Positions 30,645 through 44,085 of a stretch of 64,000 bases of DNA are shown piece after piece. A program made the translations under genes and the position numbers. The notes under the pieces are model-generated. The model made no database searches. It was not told the origin of the DNA and saw nothing but the letters and a program-made list of their open reading frames with translations. Position 1 is the first letter of the stretch; each line of letters begins with the position of its first letter. Source of the DNA: Puccinellia tenuiflora (Eukaryota; Streptophyta; Magnoliopsida; Poales; Poaceae); contig QRDG01000814.1 of NCBI GenBank assembly GCA_012064385.1, positions 620,001-684,000 on the forward strand, in the 5' to 3' direction.

Positions 30645-33600
30645 TGTAATGCCCCGGGGTTTTTCCCCAAATTAGATTTTTTTTTTTTTTTTTTTGCTTG
30701 TTTTTGTTTTTGCATCATCATGGCATCAGCATAATCGCATCGCATATTTTTGGCAACAAAAATTATTTTATTAAACACCATTTTATTTTTCTAAAATTGT
30801 CGGAAAAGATTTTATCGAGACGGTCGTCTCCGTTTTCTAAAATTATTTGCTAAATTAATTGCAAAAGAAAAATAATTTTGAGAATTGCGAGAGAGCGGCC
30901 CAAAACCGGCCCAAGCCCACCTAGCCTCCAAAACCCTAATTCCTGCCCTGGCTCTTTTCCTCCTACCCCCTTGCACCTTGCAGCCGCCCTCTCCCATTTT
31001 TCCAGTTTCGCGGAGATGCCCTTCCACCTCTTCACTTTTTCCTTTTCCCCCTCCATTTTCTTTTCTTTCTCTCTTTTTCTTCCTCTCTCTCCTTTCTTTT
31101 CTTCTCTCTCTCTCTCCCGTGGCTTCCTTCCTCCTGCCACCGCAACCGCACCTCGAGCCCAACCTCTCCTCCTTCCCTTCCCCGCCCGGCCATCTCCGGC
31201 CGTGCGCCGCCCCCTGCTCTCCACCATCCCGAGCTCCACCGCGCCTCCCCGGCTCCTCCCTTCCCCTCCTGCTCTCCTCTCACCTCCTCTGCTCCCGCCC
31301 GCTTGATCCTCCTCATCCCCGAGCTTCCCCTCTTCCCCGCGGATGCGCTCGTCGCCGCCTCCTACCTCGCGGCCCGCGGCTGCTCCTCCGACGCCGAGCC
31401 TGCTCCGGCCGTGCTCCCTCCTCCGGCCAACAGCTACCCGCCAGCCCGCGCCGCATCTTCCTCTCTGGCCCGGCCAAGCTCGTCTCCCCGCGTGTCCGGC
31501 CGACCTCCTCCACGAGCTCTCCCCGCCGCGGCCGTCCGCCTCCACCTCTCCTCCTCCGTCCACTCCCCTTCTTCCCCCGTGGCCGTCCCCTTTTCCCGTC
31601 GCCCCTCCGCTGGCCCTCCTCCCCTGGTGCTCCCTCCTCTCTCCGCTCCACCACAGGCCCATGCGTGTCCCCTGCTGCCATGGTGCTGCTGCTCCTGATG
31701 CCTCCGTCCATGACCCTGCCTTGCTAGCCGCTGCTGTTGTTTGTGCCGTGCACGTCCCCGTTGGTCCCCGACGACCCTGCTGCCGTGCAGTTCCCCGCCG
31801 TGCTTCTGTTCCCCGACGTGTCCCCGTTTCCCCGTTTCATGTCCCCGATGTTCCCCGATGACCGTTTCCCGACGGGAAGTTTCCCGGTCGTTCCCCGTTT
31901 CCTTCCCGACGCCGGTTCTCCGTTGTTCCCCGACGCGTTCCCCGTCGTGAAGCCGTGAACCGATGCGAGCTCTCCCGCCGTGAAGCCCGAGTACGACGAC
32001 CGTGGATACGACGAGTTCTTCTTCCACGACGACCGAAGACGGATACGACAAGATCTTCCCCGACCGGAATCCGCCGAGTTCTCCGATGCCGTGAACCCCG
32101 AAGGCCGAGTACCCCGACTCCGGACCCCGACGACAACGAAGCCGGAACGCCAAGGTCCGCAACGACGATGACCCGAGTACGACTACTTCCACGACGTCGA
32201 CTACCTCGACTACTCCGACTCCGGATGAACGACTACCTCGACTACTTCGACTACGACCCGAAGACGACGGCTTCCAATCCGGAGTTCCCCTATCCGATGT
32301 GTGACCCCAACCCTAACCCCCTATGCCATATATATCCGTATCTTATAAAATCATGCATGCTTAATAACATCGCACCTTTATCCATTTAGTCGAATTAATC
32401 CAATTTAATTATGGGATTTGTCCGGTGCATCTATATTGTACTCCGATCCCATTTAAAATGCTTTGCCATGTGTTAGGGAATAAAATTGGACAACCTTTAA
32501 TTTGTCATGCATCATATCATCAACATGCCGCTTCTTTTGCCATAGAAGTAAAATGCATCTTTTGCCTTCCAGTGTTTGTTGCTTCTTCGGGAATAGGACG
32601 TTGAGTTGATGTGAGCCACGACAGGTTCTGCTACCTCTACCGGATTGCAGGCAAGTGATACTCCCTTGCTATCTTTGCTTGTCTTCTGTCTCTTACTCGT
32701 CCTATCTTTTGTTCTTTGCTAGCCTTATGTCACGATGCTTGTGTCTCGATCCTATATGCATGTTTCCCTTGCAGCCATGATATAGCCACACCCCCACATC
32801 CTATCACCCTATTGTTTGTTTACTTTGTTAGCCTTGCGAGTCGTAGTGCATGCTTAGGTGCTTTGCTTCAGTCCTGTTATCTTTTTGTCTAGTCTTGCTC
32901 ATAACATGATAGTTAGGCTCAAACTAAAATGGTAATCTTTAATTTCTGTTGCGATGGAATAACTTAATAAAGATAAGGCACCGGCAGAAGGCCAATCGTG
33001 GTGTTTTGTTCTGCTAGTGTCGCCTAGGACCCGAGTTCTTTTCCGCTGATCCAAGACTGAGCGCACTAACCACATGTGGGAGTTCTATGGGCCTCCCCGC
33101 AATCTATTACCGGATCCTCAAACTTGTCCAGGATGCCACAAGTAGTTCGGGTGTTTCGTAGATCTTGCGGTACGTTCGTTTATCGAGTGTGGAAGGAGGG
33201 GCAATCGTATGAGTGTTCCCTCCCGAAGCCGTCCACGCAACGGTTAGGCCCACCGCGAAGCTTCGGCCGGACTCTCAAGGTGGATCAGTCCTAGCTAGGT
33301 GGCTCCCTGGACTTGTTTGTATTGAAGGGAAGTATTGCGTCGAAACCTCCACCGGTACACCTCTAAGCGAGAGTTTCGATGCGTGTGGGTTCATTGGTGC
33401 ATCCCTGCAGGGTTAAATCTTTTCGAAAAGCCGTGTCCGCGGTTATGGACGACTTGGTGAAATGCGCTGGCTAAAAAGATCATAGACAACTTGCACCTTA
33501 TGATGATAATAACTTGACTAGTAAGATAGATCACTTGAATAATAACCCATAAAACTTGTCCACCGTGTGAGTGCCCGGACTTCTTCCTCGTGGGTTGAGG

Positions 33601-34215
33601 ATACGAGGGAGTCGTTTTAGGGCGGGTTTTGTTTGGTGAGTAGTATAGTTGGTTCCTTATACGCTCTCTTACCTTGTCTCTGATAGACGAAAGTTGTAGT
33701 GTGTCTCTATAAGTTGTTAGTGCTGCTTGCCGCCTCAATCGCTAACCCTCTTCCACGGAATTCCAGCTTTGATATCTTGTGAGTATTACTTGCCAGTACT
33801 GTTTTATAGTACTGACCCCTTCGGGGCTGCTATTCCAATGCAGCCAACAGGTTTGAAGTCTGACGACGTTAGCTTGGGAATCCCTCCGGCTTGGCCTGGG
33901 CAGGGATATGGTGCCTTCATTTATCTTCAGGACTCTTAGTCCAATTTGCTTCTTGTCCGTAGCCGGACGCTACCCGCTTCCGTTGTTATTTGGATCTTTG
34001 TATTGTATCTTGGTTCTTGACTCAGTGAGTCGTTGTTATATATATGTTCTTTGTGGGTTCCATCGAGAACTGTTGTAATGTTATCACAATTCCACCCGCA
34101 TAACGTGTGTGATGCGACGTGCACGTTATGCCTGGTGGGCGTCCTTTAGGATCGTTATTATGCGGATTTGGCTGGAACGCTAAAGTCTGCATAGTTCCGA
34201 TCTTGGGGTGTTACA
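30645..34215 (+). repeat. Right LTR (3,571 bp)
   Basis: Nearly identical to the left LTR. The visible differences cluster in the T tract, in short indels near 30776 and 30970, and in the GACTAC repeat region near 32190-32260. Confidence 0.94.
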
Positions 34216-34730
34216 TCCAATCTCTTACCCTTGAAGATCAACAAACGCGTTTTGTCGGTGCAGGGGTTGGCTAGTCAATCCCCGCAACTAGACTCGTCTA
34301 GTTGCGAGGAGATGTATTATCCTCGAGATCCAATCCGATGAAGTGCAGCAACGGGCAGCACCTCCACGGTATCCACACGTACAGCTCGATGAAGACGTCC
34401 AGTACTCCTTGATCCCGCAAGCAAGGTAGACGTGGCCTTGATGATCTCAGCAACACGACGGTGTGGTGGTGATGATGACGATCTTCGCGAGCAGGGCTTC
34501 ACCAAGCCAAGCAAGAGGAGAGGGAGAGGAGGAGGTGGAGCAGCCCCTAGGGCTAGGGGGTGCAGCGGCTATGAGGTGGAGATGGTGGTGGCGCAGCCCT
34601 CTGAGGAGAGGGGTGCGGCTAGGGTTAGGGTTTAGGGGTGGAGATGGCCGGCGGCTAGGGTTAGGGTTTAGGGTGGTGCGGCAAGCTTGGGAGGCTCCCT
34701 TGGGTGTGCCGCACCCCCTCCCCTCTCTCC

Positions 34731-34739
34731 TTTATTTAG
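34731..34739 (-). promoter_or_regulatory. Decayed TATA box of the copia 3' LTR
   Basis: - strand CTAAATAAA at the position where the 5' LTR has CTATATAAA. Confidence 0.5.
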
Positions 34740-36038
34740 GTGGCCGGCCGGCCCCCCTCTTATCCTGGCCTCCAAGCTGAGTCCCAAGTGGACTCGGGCT
34801 TGGGCCTTTCCTAAAGGAAAGGGGCCTAACTTCTAGTCCAACTAGGAGTAGGATTCCCACCCCTTTGCCATAGCCGGATTGGCCCATGTGGATCCTAGGG
34901 TGGTGCGGCACACCCATGTGGTGGCTGCACCCCCTTGGTCCATGTGGGCCCCATACAATATGTGGGTCCCACTTCTAGACCCCTCTAGAACATTCCGGAA
35001 CCTTCTGGTACCCTATACAAATATTCCCGGAACCTTTCCGATACCTCCGGAAACACTTTCCTTATATAAATCTTATTCTCCGAACTCCTCCGGAACACCT
35101 CGTGACGTCCGAGATCCTATCCGAGACTCCGAATCACCATTCGTTCATTCCATCATTTAATTCATCGCAAAACCTAATTTCATCATAGCGTTAAGTGTGT
35201 GACCCTACGGGTTCGGGAATGCATAGACATGATCATATCATTAATTAATAGTGGGACCGGGATGCCCATATAAATTCCTATGCACTCAACGAAGATCTTT
35301 CTCGATTGAACCACAATGCCGGAGATTCAATTAATCTCATATACGATTCCCTTTGTCTCACGATATTTTACTTGCCCGAGATTCAATCGTTGACATCCCC
35401 ATGTCTAGTTTAATCTCGCTACCGGCAAGTTCTCTTTACTCGTCCATAATATAGGATCCCGGTGATTACATCCTAATCATATGTCTGCAGACTTTTGATG
35501 CTATATTACCGAGAAGGCCTGGAGATATCTTCTCCGTCACATGGAGGGACAAATCCCACTCTTGATTCATATCACCCAACAACCCACCGTCGGAGATACC
35601 TGAAAGCTACCTTTATAATCACCCAGTCACGAAGTGACGTTTGATGTCCACAAAGTATTCCTCCGGTGAACGGGAGTGATATAATCTCATGGTCTAAGGA
35701 AACTATACTTGGCATATCAAAAGTGTTGACAACAAAACTCTATGACACGATTGATTGTAACTCTTTATTATTTGGGTCATGTCCATCAAGTCATTCTCCC
35801 AATGACGAGACTCCGTCATCAAGTGACTATAACAAGTCCATAGTTAGGAAACTCTAACTATCTATTAATCAACGAACTACTCCTGTAGAGGCTCACTAGG
35901 GACTCCTGGTGTTTATATTCCACACATGTATTATGTTTCCATTTAATACCATTATAGCATGGATAATAAACTATTATCATAAACATGAATATGCTTAATA
36001 AACCATTTTATTATTGTCTCTAGGGCATATTCCCAATA

Positions 36039-38683
36039 GTATTCCACTTGCACTAGAGTCAATAATCTAGTTTACATTTTCCTCGATCCAACACTCATGG
36101 AGTCTCACTCATGAAGTCTGAGTGCTTGATCATGTTTGCTTGTGGAAGAGGTTCTGTCCGTGCTCTGTACTTATACAGTTCTTTTATGTACTTTGCAAAA
36201 TTGTAACTGTCACCTAACTTGACATTACTTTATCATCACATGGTAAACTTCCTATCATCCCATGATAAATCTCATTATCATATAATGAATATAATATGTA
36301 TGGTTATCGAGTGAGATATTTGTTTTCCTTTATGCCTACATGACGTATGATCAGTCAAAAGGACTTTGACATAGCATATGCATCCGAAACTCACTCAATC
36401 TTGAAACAACATTTCTCAAACCAAAATATTATATCTATTTAATCCTTGAATTAATCATATACTCCTATATGTTGTAGACTTAACAAATTGACAGTGAACC
36501 CTTGTCACTTCGATATTTCCGATCATGCTCTCGCTGCGCTTCTGATTTAAGAGATCCCAATTTAGATTGGTTTTATGACTTCAACCAAGTCTACCACTTA
36601 CTAAACTCTTCTCAACTTCATGGAAATGACTCCTCATTTAACATGTTCTTCCAACTAAGAACTTGGGTCACATATCGTTAAATACAAACACGTGGTCTTT
36701 ATATGTTTTAGACCTATGAACAATTCATAATGAATTCTAACATATCCAACCATCAATTTTTGTACTGAGTTCTCAACTCAATGCTTCACCTATTTCTCAC
36801 AAGCAGATGAACCTTTCCTCTCTTGTTTTATTTTGAACTCCTTCAAAAACTTGTTTAGGTTAAACATCCTGACTTTAATGTTTATCAAACATATCTATCC
36901 ACCATAGATACATCCATCTCCATGGATATTTGATGTTCAAACTAACTTCAAAAATTTATGCATTGGTCCATGACAATATTTACAACATTCATGAAATCTC
37001 CATTTCACTCAAACAAGATGTTGTAAACTCCCACTCAAATATACACCATACACATATTAAATTGTGAAACCACTTTGGCTCCCACTCAGAAATATGTTAT
37101 CTCTATATTTGACCATGATTAACTAGCTCCCACTCAAACACATGTCTCCACATATTTGATTATGGAAATTAGCTTATGCTCTAACTTAATATATGTCACC
37201 ACATATGTTAATTATATCCCACTCAGTTTCTTATGCACTTTCTCAATAGTTTGGACTCCTCCAAAATTCTTAATTAACTTTCAAAATTCGAGAACTCATA
37301 TACGAAACGCTAGTGCCTTGCTAGCTTTAAGTTTTATTTATTCTATACAAACATCTTTGCAAAACAAATATGTGAAAACATTATATTCACAAAATCAAGT
37401 AACAATTACTTTGTGATTTAAACTTAACACAGAATGACTCTTAGTCACTTTCATATTTAAAGTTTCTATTTCTTCCTTTTGTAGTTTCGTAGGTATGTCT
37501 TGTTTCTCAAACATGACAAGTAAATCATGAATATTATTTGCAACTTGACAAATTTCATATTCTTGAATCCCACTTCTCTTTACACAAGCTAAACCGAAAA
37601 TCCAATGATCACCATCATTAAATTCTTTATGTGTCAAGTTTTAACCAACATAGCACTTTACATATGTGCCACTTGATACATAAACATACAAGGTTTTAGC
37701 TTTCTCAATTTATTCCAACAATTCTTTTATCCATGAAACCATTTCACGACAAAACCACTAAAATACTTAACACAACCAACAAATTGGTTTGTCCCTTTTA
37801 ATCTCATATTGTGGAATCTTATTCATACTCACACTTATGAATATACTACAACATTATTCGCAATAGTCTCTAATTATCTCATAATCGATGAAACCACTTT
37901 TCTCATAACTCATATGAAAAATAAATGCGAATCATTCATAGATCCTTATTTCTAAAACGAAGTGTTATCAAATAAATCTAAATGATTATAAATAAAACCT
38001 TAAATTCAAATCCCATCTTTATGACCACATAATATCAAAATATAATGTGACTACAATACTTTAGAGTGCATCAAAACACTTTTGAATAAACTCTAAATAT
38101 TGCAATTTGTGATAACACTTGTCACAAGTCTGCATACTAAACAATAACTCAAATATTTCGTCTCTTTTGATCAAATAAAAAAGACTCAATTATCTTGTTA
38201 ACTTAATATCCTTCACTTCCAAAAATGATATGGTCTCATCATAACTTGAATAAATACATCTATTCACTCATCCATGACGAAGCACATAAATTAATGATGT
38301 CTCTTATTTACTGAAAAAAAAATACAACCAACACTTGTGTTTATTTTCAGCTACTCATGGCATTTTCAGAAAAAATGGCATTTTAATCACACTACTTGGT
38401 GATGCAGATCAAAATGCTCCTCAACACTATAGCACAATTAAATCCAGACTCATCATCAAGTATTGGATATTTTAGTATGTTTCATATTTTACAAATGTTT
38501 AACCAATCATCGTTTAAATCAAACAAAGGACAATAATCTTATAATCAAAATGTGATCACCAAAAAGGATTACTCATGAAAATAGAACAACCACTTGTCTT
38601 TAACATGAATGACCGTCTCACAAACCGAGCCACAATAATTTAAAGATCACACTTAATTCGAGTACAAAACTCATTCAAATCCT
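36039..38683 (-). other. Copia internal region, 3' part: AT-rich, no recognised protein
   Basis: This 2.6-kb stretch lies between the gag-like gene and the 3' LTR. On the - strand no integrase, reverse transcriptase or RNase H motif is visible. GAGTGGGAG motifs recur on the - strand (as CTCCCACTC, for example near 37031, 37081 and 37129). The last 20 bases before the LTR (CTAGTGCAAGTGGAATAC on the - strand) are the degraded polypurine tract. An 80-codon open frame at 37395-37637 is not recognisable. Confidence 0.6.
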
Positions 38684-41600
38684 CTAATTAAAACGATAAA
38701 TGTAGAAGTAGAGCGTCGCCAGCATCAACTCCTTGATTGCCATCTTCCCGCGAAATCCACTCAGTCCCTCCATGCACTTCTCAAACGGCAGGCCCTGTTT
38801 TCACAAAACAGCACAAGTATCAAATACTTAGCTCACCATAAGTGTAAATGGGACATTAAACATTTATAACTAGTATATCAAAATATACCTTCTGCATTGA
38901 CTACTTCTCCTGCTATGGGCTCTACTATGACATGACGCAGCCGAGACACAAATTCACAGAAGGTGATCGAATCTCCTCTCATGACATAGTCTCTGACATA
39001 ATTCTTGAAGCTGGGAGGAAGCGAGCTGTAACATCCCAAGATTTTCAAATTTTTGAAAAATCAGAAAAATCATAAAACTTTTTGAAAATTATTATATTTT
39101 GTTTTCGAAATCGAAAATCATGCATGCATTCATCTTTTTCTTGGCTTGTTGCATTCAAATTTTCTAAAGTTGGAATTCTATTTCCACTTTAACAACCCTA
39201 ATTGAGAAAATGACATAAAAGGCCTGTTATGATCTATATAATAATTTGGTTTCTATGATTTTATTTGATGGCCAAGTATAGTGCCAAAGTGTTCTGTTTA
39301 GAATAAGATTGCTAAAAAGTATTTATTCAAATTATTTGGAAAAGATTTGATTTTCATTTTGACTTTGGAAAATATCACCAATTACCATTTAAAATGCCTT
39401 AAGGGTATTTGTGGTAATTTATTTTGTGTAAAAATAAATAAAAATGAGTGTATCATGGTTTATACTACATGATATTACTCATATTATTTTTCTGGATTTT
39501 ATTCGAGTTCAAAGGAAAATTATAAAACCATATTTTATAAAATAACATAAAGGTGCCAAATAGGCATTTATGCATTATTTGAATTGTTCAATATTTAAAA
39601 AATTATGGAAAAGGTTCCAAAGTATTCAAAATGATTATTTTGATTTTACAAAATTATTCAAATTGGTTTGAAACAAATTGAACTTGTATGTCCAAAGTTA
39701 TGAAGTTTCATGTTAATAGAAAAAGGAAAATGTTTTGTCAAAAAAAAAAAGCAGCCCGAGCCAGCCCAAGCCAAGCCAGCCCGGCATTGTCGCAGCTCCG
39801 CAGCCCAGCAGCGGCCCGATACCCCTTCACCGCGCCACGCCCACTGACATGCGGGTCCCACCCCGTCAGCTCCGTCCCCAACCGCCGTGGGAGCTCGCCC
39901 GTCGCCCCGTCGACCTCCCATTTTCAATTCGCACTCACCCGAGCGCAAACGGCCGCGCCACCGCCGCCCTCTTATAGCCCTCCCCCTCCTCTTCCATTTG
40001 CCCCAGAAACCCCTCTCCGAGAGCCCCCAGGCTGCTCGGAATCGAGCTCGACATTCCGCCATCCGCCGCCGGTGAAACCTCCTTCTCCGGTGAACCACGG
40101 CAACCCCGTGCCCTCTCTCCTTTCCCTTTCTTCCTCTTTTTCCTTTGCGCATCTTTTTGACAAGGTTCGGCACCTTCTTGTCCCTCAGATCGACGTCGCC
40201 ATCCATGACAACCTTCGGCCGTCCGCTGGAGCAACTCCGGCGAGCCATTCCCGACGCACCGGAGCTCCTCGTTGTGGTCTTCCACGCCACCGAGCCCGCC
40301 TCATCCTCCTCTCTGCAAAGGTACTGGAAGCCCCCTCCCTATCGCTCTAGATTAGCAGGAACACGCCGTGCCGACGCGTTGCCGCCGCGCACGCGTACTC
40401 CAGTTAGGTTTCCGGCGAGCCGCACCGTTAGGTCTAGGTGGATCTATTTAGGGCCGTAGGATTTAGATCGGGCGGCCATCTTTTATTCTTTTATACCGAA
40501 TCGGTACGCTGACGTGGCAGCACAGTTAGCAGCCCAGTCAGCATACAGTCAGCAGATCCAGCCAATAGGAAACCGCCACGTAGACAAGGAATTTCTGTGT
40601 ATTTTCCTTATTAGTATTTTCTCCATTTTGTAGAAAAGCCCCTGCATCTTAGTTTTATCATAACTTTTTAGTGGTTTGGCCAAATTCAAATACTTTTATA
40701 TATTTAAAATCCTTAGAACCAGTAGAATCTTTCTGGCGTTTTAGTTTTCTGTTTTGACATGTTTAAATTTATTCAAATTTCAAATGTGATATTTGAGTAA
40801 ATTTGGCATAACTTTAGTTTAAAATACCTTTTTGAGTGAATCCAATTGGGTTAGTTTAGTTTTGAAGTCCAATGTCCAGTAAGACCACTCCCATATTTTC
40901 TGTAATTATTTTGTTTAACAGTAGTTTTTAATTAGTGTTTATGCCCTTTTTGGGATTTGTTTTGTATTGTTGTTAAAGTAAAAATTGTTTTAAATGCATT
41001 TCATACATTGCATATTTTATTGTATTGTTATTTTGTTTGTATGTTTATTTGGGTGTTTGCAATTTTGTTAGATTATTCGGAGAGTCACGAAGACTTTGGT
41101 GGTTGCTGCTCCTGTCACTCTTGTTGCCAAGGCAAGTGGCACACTTGCATATCTTTGTCCTATTAATTTGATATATGCATGTTGTAGTATTACTTGGAAA
41201 ATAGCATGATAGGTTTATTAGTACTGCTATGCTAAACATGTTTAAAATATATACTAGTTGGTCTAGAATCCTATTATAACTTGGTAGAATTATGGAAATG
41301 CTATGCTAAACGTTGTTTTGTGAAAAGTAATATTCTACTAAGTTAAAGAAACTCCTAGGTGGATGTGGTATGTGGATGGAGGTTTATAGTTGAGTGGCTA
41401 CTCGGGGCCATGTCTATGGTTTTACCCGAGTATGTGCACTTGTGGATGGCCACCCAGGGACAAAGAGACCGATGTTACTCCGAGTTTAGTTAGCTTACCG
41501 TGCAGCCATATGTCACATGGGCTCTGGCTTGACTAAGTATGTAGTATGGAACCGGCTCGGCCTGACAGGTGGTGGTAGAGGAATGTAGGTGGAGCGCGTT

Positions 41601-42828
41601 AGGACGGCAGTGGTCGGGAAAATACTTCGGAAAAGTCTCGTCTCCATCCTCTCCTTTCCTTTTCACTTCAAGAAGGTCAAGGTCAGAATGGGCTGATGGA
41701 GTCTTATGGTGAAAGTGCACAACCTCTGTAGAGTGTCAATCTAAGTACTTAGCCGTGTCCCCGGTTACGGACAATTCTGAGCAAGCTGGACGAGGACGTC
41801 AACGGAGGATCTCATCATTCTAATTTCTCTAAGTTAAAAACTTGATGGGTGAACAAGGGTAGTTGAGACAATGGCTTTTATGCCATACTTGTCTCGTTTA
41901 GATGAAAAAGTGTTTTGAAAAGAGATAGGAAAAATTGGCTTTATGCAAAATAGCCTTCGAAACTCCACAAGCCAAATATGCATATAGGTTATTAGAGTTT
42001 TCCTCTATGAGTCCACAAAGTGTCACTTGCCAGTTCCATTTTATATGGTTCTGACCCACCTTGTTGCAACATTTTTAATGTTGCAGGTTGTTCTGACGAT
42101 GAGTGAGGATCGTTTAAGGGTTTCGAGTCTGCAACCAACATGTTTCACCTGTGGCTACATGAAGATGATGGAGACTCCATGCAGAATAATGTTTTCCGCT
42201 GTTTACTCTTTCCAGCTAGCTTCGTGCTATGCAAAGTTGTAATCGAATATTTTCCTAAGTCTGGATTCGCCTGTAATAATTGATACATTGTTGTGATATT
42301 TCATCGTAAACTGTGTGTGCAAATGAATCGATCCAGGGGTTTGCACTATACACAGGGATCTTGCCTATTTTTAAGTGCAGGTCCGCTACACGAGCGCAAC
42401 ACCCCATCTATCGCCAATTTGTCAGTCATCTCGTAGTTCCAAACATCCACCACAGTGTAATACAACCTATGCATCTTCCTCGGGTGTTGTTCCAAGCAAG
42501 TGTTTTCTTCCATCTTAGTTGAAAGAAATTCATCTAGAACCTCAAACCTTGCAACTCTAACTTGCGCTATGAACCTACTCTTAAGCTCATTGACAATCTC
42601 TATTGCGCTCAAGTCCACAAACTAGTTGCCAAGGTCAATGTTCATGAAGGTGCGCACCAACCACTGGACTTTCAAGTAGATGGTCTGCTGCTTGTACCAT
42701 TCCATGTACCCTTCATAGAGCTCATGATTTTCATAAAGGGTTTCTCTCGGACGCATGAACCAAGTAGCAAAGTTTGCCCCATCCATACGTAGCTCCTCAG
42801 ACAGGAACATCTTTCCGTAGTCCCCCAT
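38684..42828 (-). pseudogene. gag: Copia gag-like gene, interrupted by a solo LTR
   Basis: The start ATG at 42828 is followed by a gag-type N-terminus (FLSEELRMDGANFATWFMR, then MEWYKQQTIYLK). It has an in-frame TAG near 42620 and then an alpha-rich region (ELKSRFIAQVRVARFEVLDE, then HPRKMHRLYYTVVDVWNYEM). The solo LTR at 39027-42390 splits it. Removing the LTR and one CGAGC keeps the frame across the junction into SLPPSFKNYVRDYVMRGDSI and further. A 94-base GT...AG interval (38795-38888) precedes a last segment (GLPFEKCMEGLSGFRGKMAI) that ends at TAG 38684-38686. The two sides of this possible intron are one base out of frame, so either an indel or a different splice site is involved. The coding total is about 225 codons, short for gag, and no zinc knuckle is seen. 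Confidence 0.72.
39027..42390 (+). mobile_element. Solo LTR, 3,364 bp, inside the copia gag
   Basis: Begins TGTAACATCCCAAG and ends GTCCGCTACA, flanked by CGAGC at 39022-39026 and 42391-42395. There is no second LTR or interior. Its start and end resemble those of the other two long-LTR elements here (TGTAATGCCCC...GTTACA and TGTAACAGCCC...GCTACA), and it contains the GCCGTGTCC(G/C)CGGTTA(T/C)GGAC block they share, at about 41752-41771. It contains a GC-rich leader-like part around 39750-40450. Confidence 0.92.
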
Positions 42829-44073
42829 GATCTACAAGGATTTTGCAAAGACATTTTCTTAGGACTTTTGTTTATGATAATTTTAGTTCATCTTAATCAA
42901 ATTACTACATGAACTCCCACTAAACTTAACATCTCTCAGGTTGTTTAGTGACACACGATCCAAATCCACTACACCACAACCGATCATCACGTGAGATGAT
43001 GTAGCTTCAATGGTGAACAACTCAGTGTTTATCATATCATTTATATGACTCGTGTTTAACCTTTCGGTTCCGTGTTCCCGAGGCCATGTCTGTACATGCT
43101 AGGCTCGTCAAGACAACCGTAGTATTTCCGCATGTGTAAACTGGCTTACACCCGTTGTATGTGGACGTAGAATTTATCACACCCGATCATCACGTGGTGC
43201 TTCGAAACGAAAAACTTTGTCAACGGTGCATACTAGGGGAGAACACTTAATTATCTTGATATTAACATGAGAGATCACCTTATCATGTTACCGTCGCGAT
43301 CACATCTAAGCATAACAATAAGGTGCATAAAAGAATTAACATCACATGCAATTCAAAATTGTGATACGATATGGCCTTTCTTCTTGTGCCTTTGATCTCC
43401 ATCTCCAAAGCACCGGCATGATCTCCATCATCACCGACCTTGTGGCGCCTCCTCCATGGTTGCCATCACCAACTATTGCAACTACAACTATTGCTACTCT
43501 TAGCGATAAAGTAAAGCAATTACATGATGATTCAATGACACGCAGGTCACATAAAATAATAGACAACCATATGGCTCCTGCCGGTTGCCGTACTCGTCGA
43601 CATGCAAGTCGCGAAATATTACAAACATGATCATTGCATACATTATCACAAATCACACGTCAGCCATATCACATCACAGACCCCTGCAAAAACAAGTTAG
43701 ACGTCCTCTAATTTGTTTATGCAATTTTTACGTGGCTTGGGTCAACAAGGCAGAACCGTTCTAATCTACGCAAAACCACAATGATGATATAATAGTTGCT
43801 TATTTACTCATCCTTTTGAAAGGCCTTCCATTGAAAATTGCACCCTCACTAAAGCAAGAGAAACAGACACCCGCCAGCCACTTATGCAATACAAGTTGCA
43901 TGTCTGTCGTGGAACCGGTCTCTTGTTCGTGGACGAGTAAGGTTGGTCTGGGCCGCTTCAATCTCACAATACCGCAAAGATGCAAAGTGCACGCGAGAAG
44001 GTAGCAACATAAAATATCAACGCCCGCAACTCCTTGTGTTCTAATCGCACCAACATCTACGAAATAGATCTCG
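42829..44073 (-). other. Copia leader between primer-binding site and gag
   Basis: About 1.25 kb of non-coding sequence. It contains a CACCCGATCATCACGTG phrase twice, imperfectly (about 42975 and 43183). No credible gene was found; the short open frames at 43342-43656 and 43800-44132 lack coding character. Confidence 0.6.
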
Positions 44074-44085
44074 GCTCTGATACCA
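44074..44085 (-). promoter_or_regulatory. Primer-binding site of the copia element
   Basis: TGGTATCAGAGC on the - strand, one base from the LTR edge at 44087. It is complementary to the 3' end of initiator methionine tRNA, the usual primer for plant copia elements. Confidence 0.93.

Larger units (their letters stand above)
26630..34215 (+). mobile_element. LTR retroelement derivative: two 3,571-bp LTRs around a 444-bp interior
   Basis: The LTRs are 26630-30200 and 30645-34215, both 3,571 bases and nearly identical. They begin TGTAATGCCCCGGGG and end GTTACA. The target duplication TCCAA is at 26625-26629 and 34216-34220, and the uninterrupted sequence is seen in the other copia LTR at about 44184-44200. 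The interior starts with a primer-binding site (TGGTATTAGAGCC) and has no gag or pol. Family not named. The orientation follows the primer-binding site. Confidence 0.94.
26525..36038 (-). repeat. Left (3') LTR of the copia element, interrupted
   Basis: The pieces are 26525-26629 and 34221-36038. The first base pair of the LTR has decayed (TATTGGG instead of TGTTGGG on the - strand, 36038). The TATA equivalent at 34731-34739 is also mutated (CTAAATAAA), unlike the 5' LTR. Confidence 0.93.

Noticed and set aside
34610..34680. Runs of TAGGGTTAGGGTTTAGGG resembling plant telomere repeats (also 59645-59705)
   Set aside because: Only a few TTTAGGG-like units, located at the same place in both copia LTRs. 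It is part of the LTR and not an interstitial telomere.
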